Positions 5,662 to 5,972 of a stretch of 5,972 nt of DNA are shown piece by piece. This DNA is from CAZTXD01 sp964617995 (GTDB lineage: Bacteria > Actinomycetota > Acidimicrobiia > Spongiisociales > ZC4RG35): NCBI GenBank assembly GCA_964617995.1, contig CAZTXD010000181.1:1-5972 (forward strand), given 5' to 3'. Positions within the stretch are counted from its first letter, which is position 1; each line of letters starts with the position of its first letter. A program made the position numbers and the translations under genes. The notes under the pieces are model-generated. The model made no database searches, had not been told where the DNA came from, and saw nothing but the letters and a program-made list of their open reading frames with translations.

Positions 5662-5970
5662 TCACTCCTGGTCGCCCGGTGGGGGATCCGCACGGTTGGT
5701 CGTGGTCTCGGGCTCCGGGGTCTCGGTCCGGGGCGAGCGCTCGCGGAACGGCACCGGTGGGGCGTCCGGGAACGGCACGACCTCGACGCCGTCCAGGATC
5801 GCCGCCATGTAGTCGCCCCAGACCCGGGCGGGGATCGAACCTCCGGTCACCTTGGGCCAGGTCGTGCCCCCGGCCTCGACCCCGAACATCTGGACCGGAG
5901 TCTCGTAGCCGACCCAGGCCGCGGTCGCGAGCTGCGGGACGAACCCGACGAACCAGGCGTCCTTCCAGTC
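5662..5970 (-). CDS. Class A penicillin-binding protein, C-terminal fragment
   Basis: The last 102 residues of what is probably a bifunctional transglycosylase/transpeptidase that builds peptidoglycan outside the cell membrane. The frame enters from the right edge with DWKDAWFVGFVPQLATAAWV, the segment that in class A PBPs directly follows the KTGTT active-site motif; KTGTT itself would lie just beyond the window. Next come VGYETPVQMF, GGTTWPKVTGGSIPARVW and the DYMAAIL helix, which end the transpeptidase domain. The remaining ~40 residues are a Pro-, Thr- and Glu-rich tail (RTETPEPETTTNRADPPPGD) of the disordered kind common in actinobacterial PBPs; no PASTA domain is present. The ATG at 5889 is internal. 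The Ser active site and the glycosyltransferase domain cannot be checked here. Confidence 0.85.
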   Translation of the reverse strand, partial: DWKDAWFVGFVPQLATAAWVGYETPVQMFGVEAGGTTWPKVTGGSIPARVWGDYMAAILDGVEVVPFPDAPPVPFRERSPRTETPEPETTTNRADPPPGDQE

Positions 5971-5972
5971 GG

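Overview
The window reads as chromosomal DNA of a high-GC bacterium, most likely an actinomycete (Actinomycetota). The signs are strong G/C bias at third codon positions, several GTG starts with purine-rich ribosome binding sites, a NarL/DesK-type histidine kinase with a many-pass membrane front end, and a Pro/Thr-rich tail on a class A penicillin-binding protein. Genus cannot be read from the sequence. No tRNA, rRNA, CRISPR array, insertion sequence or phage gene was seen.

Layout, left to right: (1) the 3' part of a protein-L-isoaspartate methyltransferase gene (pcm) on the + strand. All other genes are on the - strand. (2) A membrane-bound sensor histidine kinase, converging on pcm so tightly that the two TAG stops share a CTAG. 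(3) Directly upstream of the kinase, and probably in one transcript with it, a secreted lipoprotein with two cupredoxin (type 1 copper) domains. (4) A 236-base gap (3935-4170) holding a candidate promoter, several strong inverted repeats and a possible 16-codon mini-ORF. (5) A two-gene unit encoding a MaoC-type hydratase and an SDR dehydrogenase of the MFE-2 (3R)-hydroxyacyl-CoA dehydrogenase family. (6) A 128-base gap (5534-5661) with hairpins and an inverted repeat. (7) The C-terminal end of a class A penicillin-binding protein, cut by the window edge.

Functionally there are two modules. The SDR/MaoC pair is suited to consecutive hydratase and dehydrogenase steps of fatty acyl-CoA (or sterol side-chain) beta-oxidation with (3R)-hydroxyacyl-CoA intermediates, the same pairing that is fused in eukaryotic peroxisomal MFE-2. 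The cupredoxin lipoprotein/histidine kinase pair is the least conventional part. A cell-surface copper protein is co-transcribed with a sensor kinase, and no response regulator lies beside it, so the protein may be the kinase's sensory partner or an electron carrier whose state the kinase monitors. That link is inferred from gene order only.
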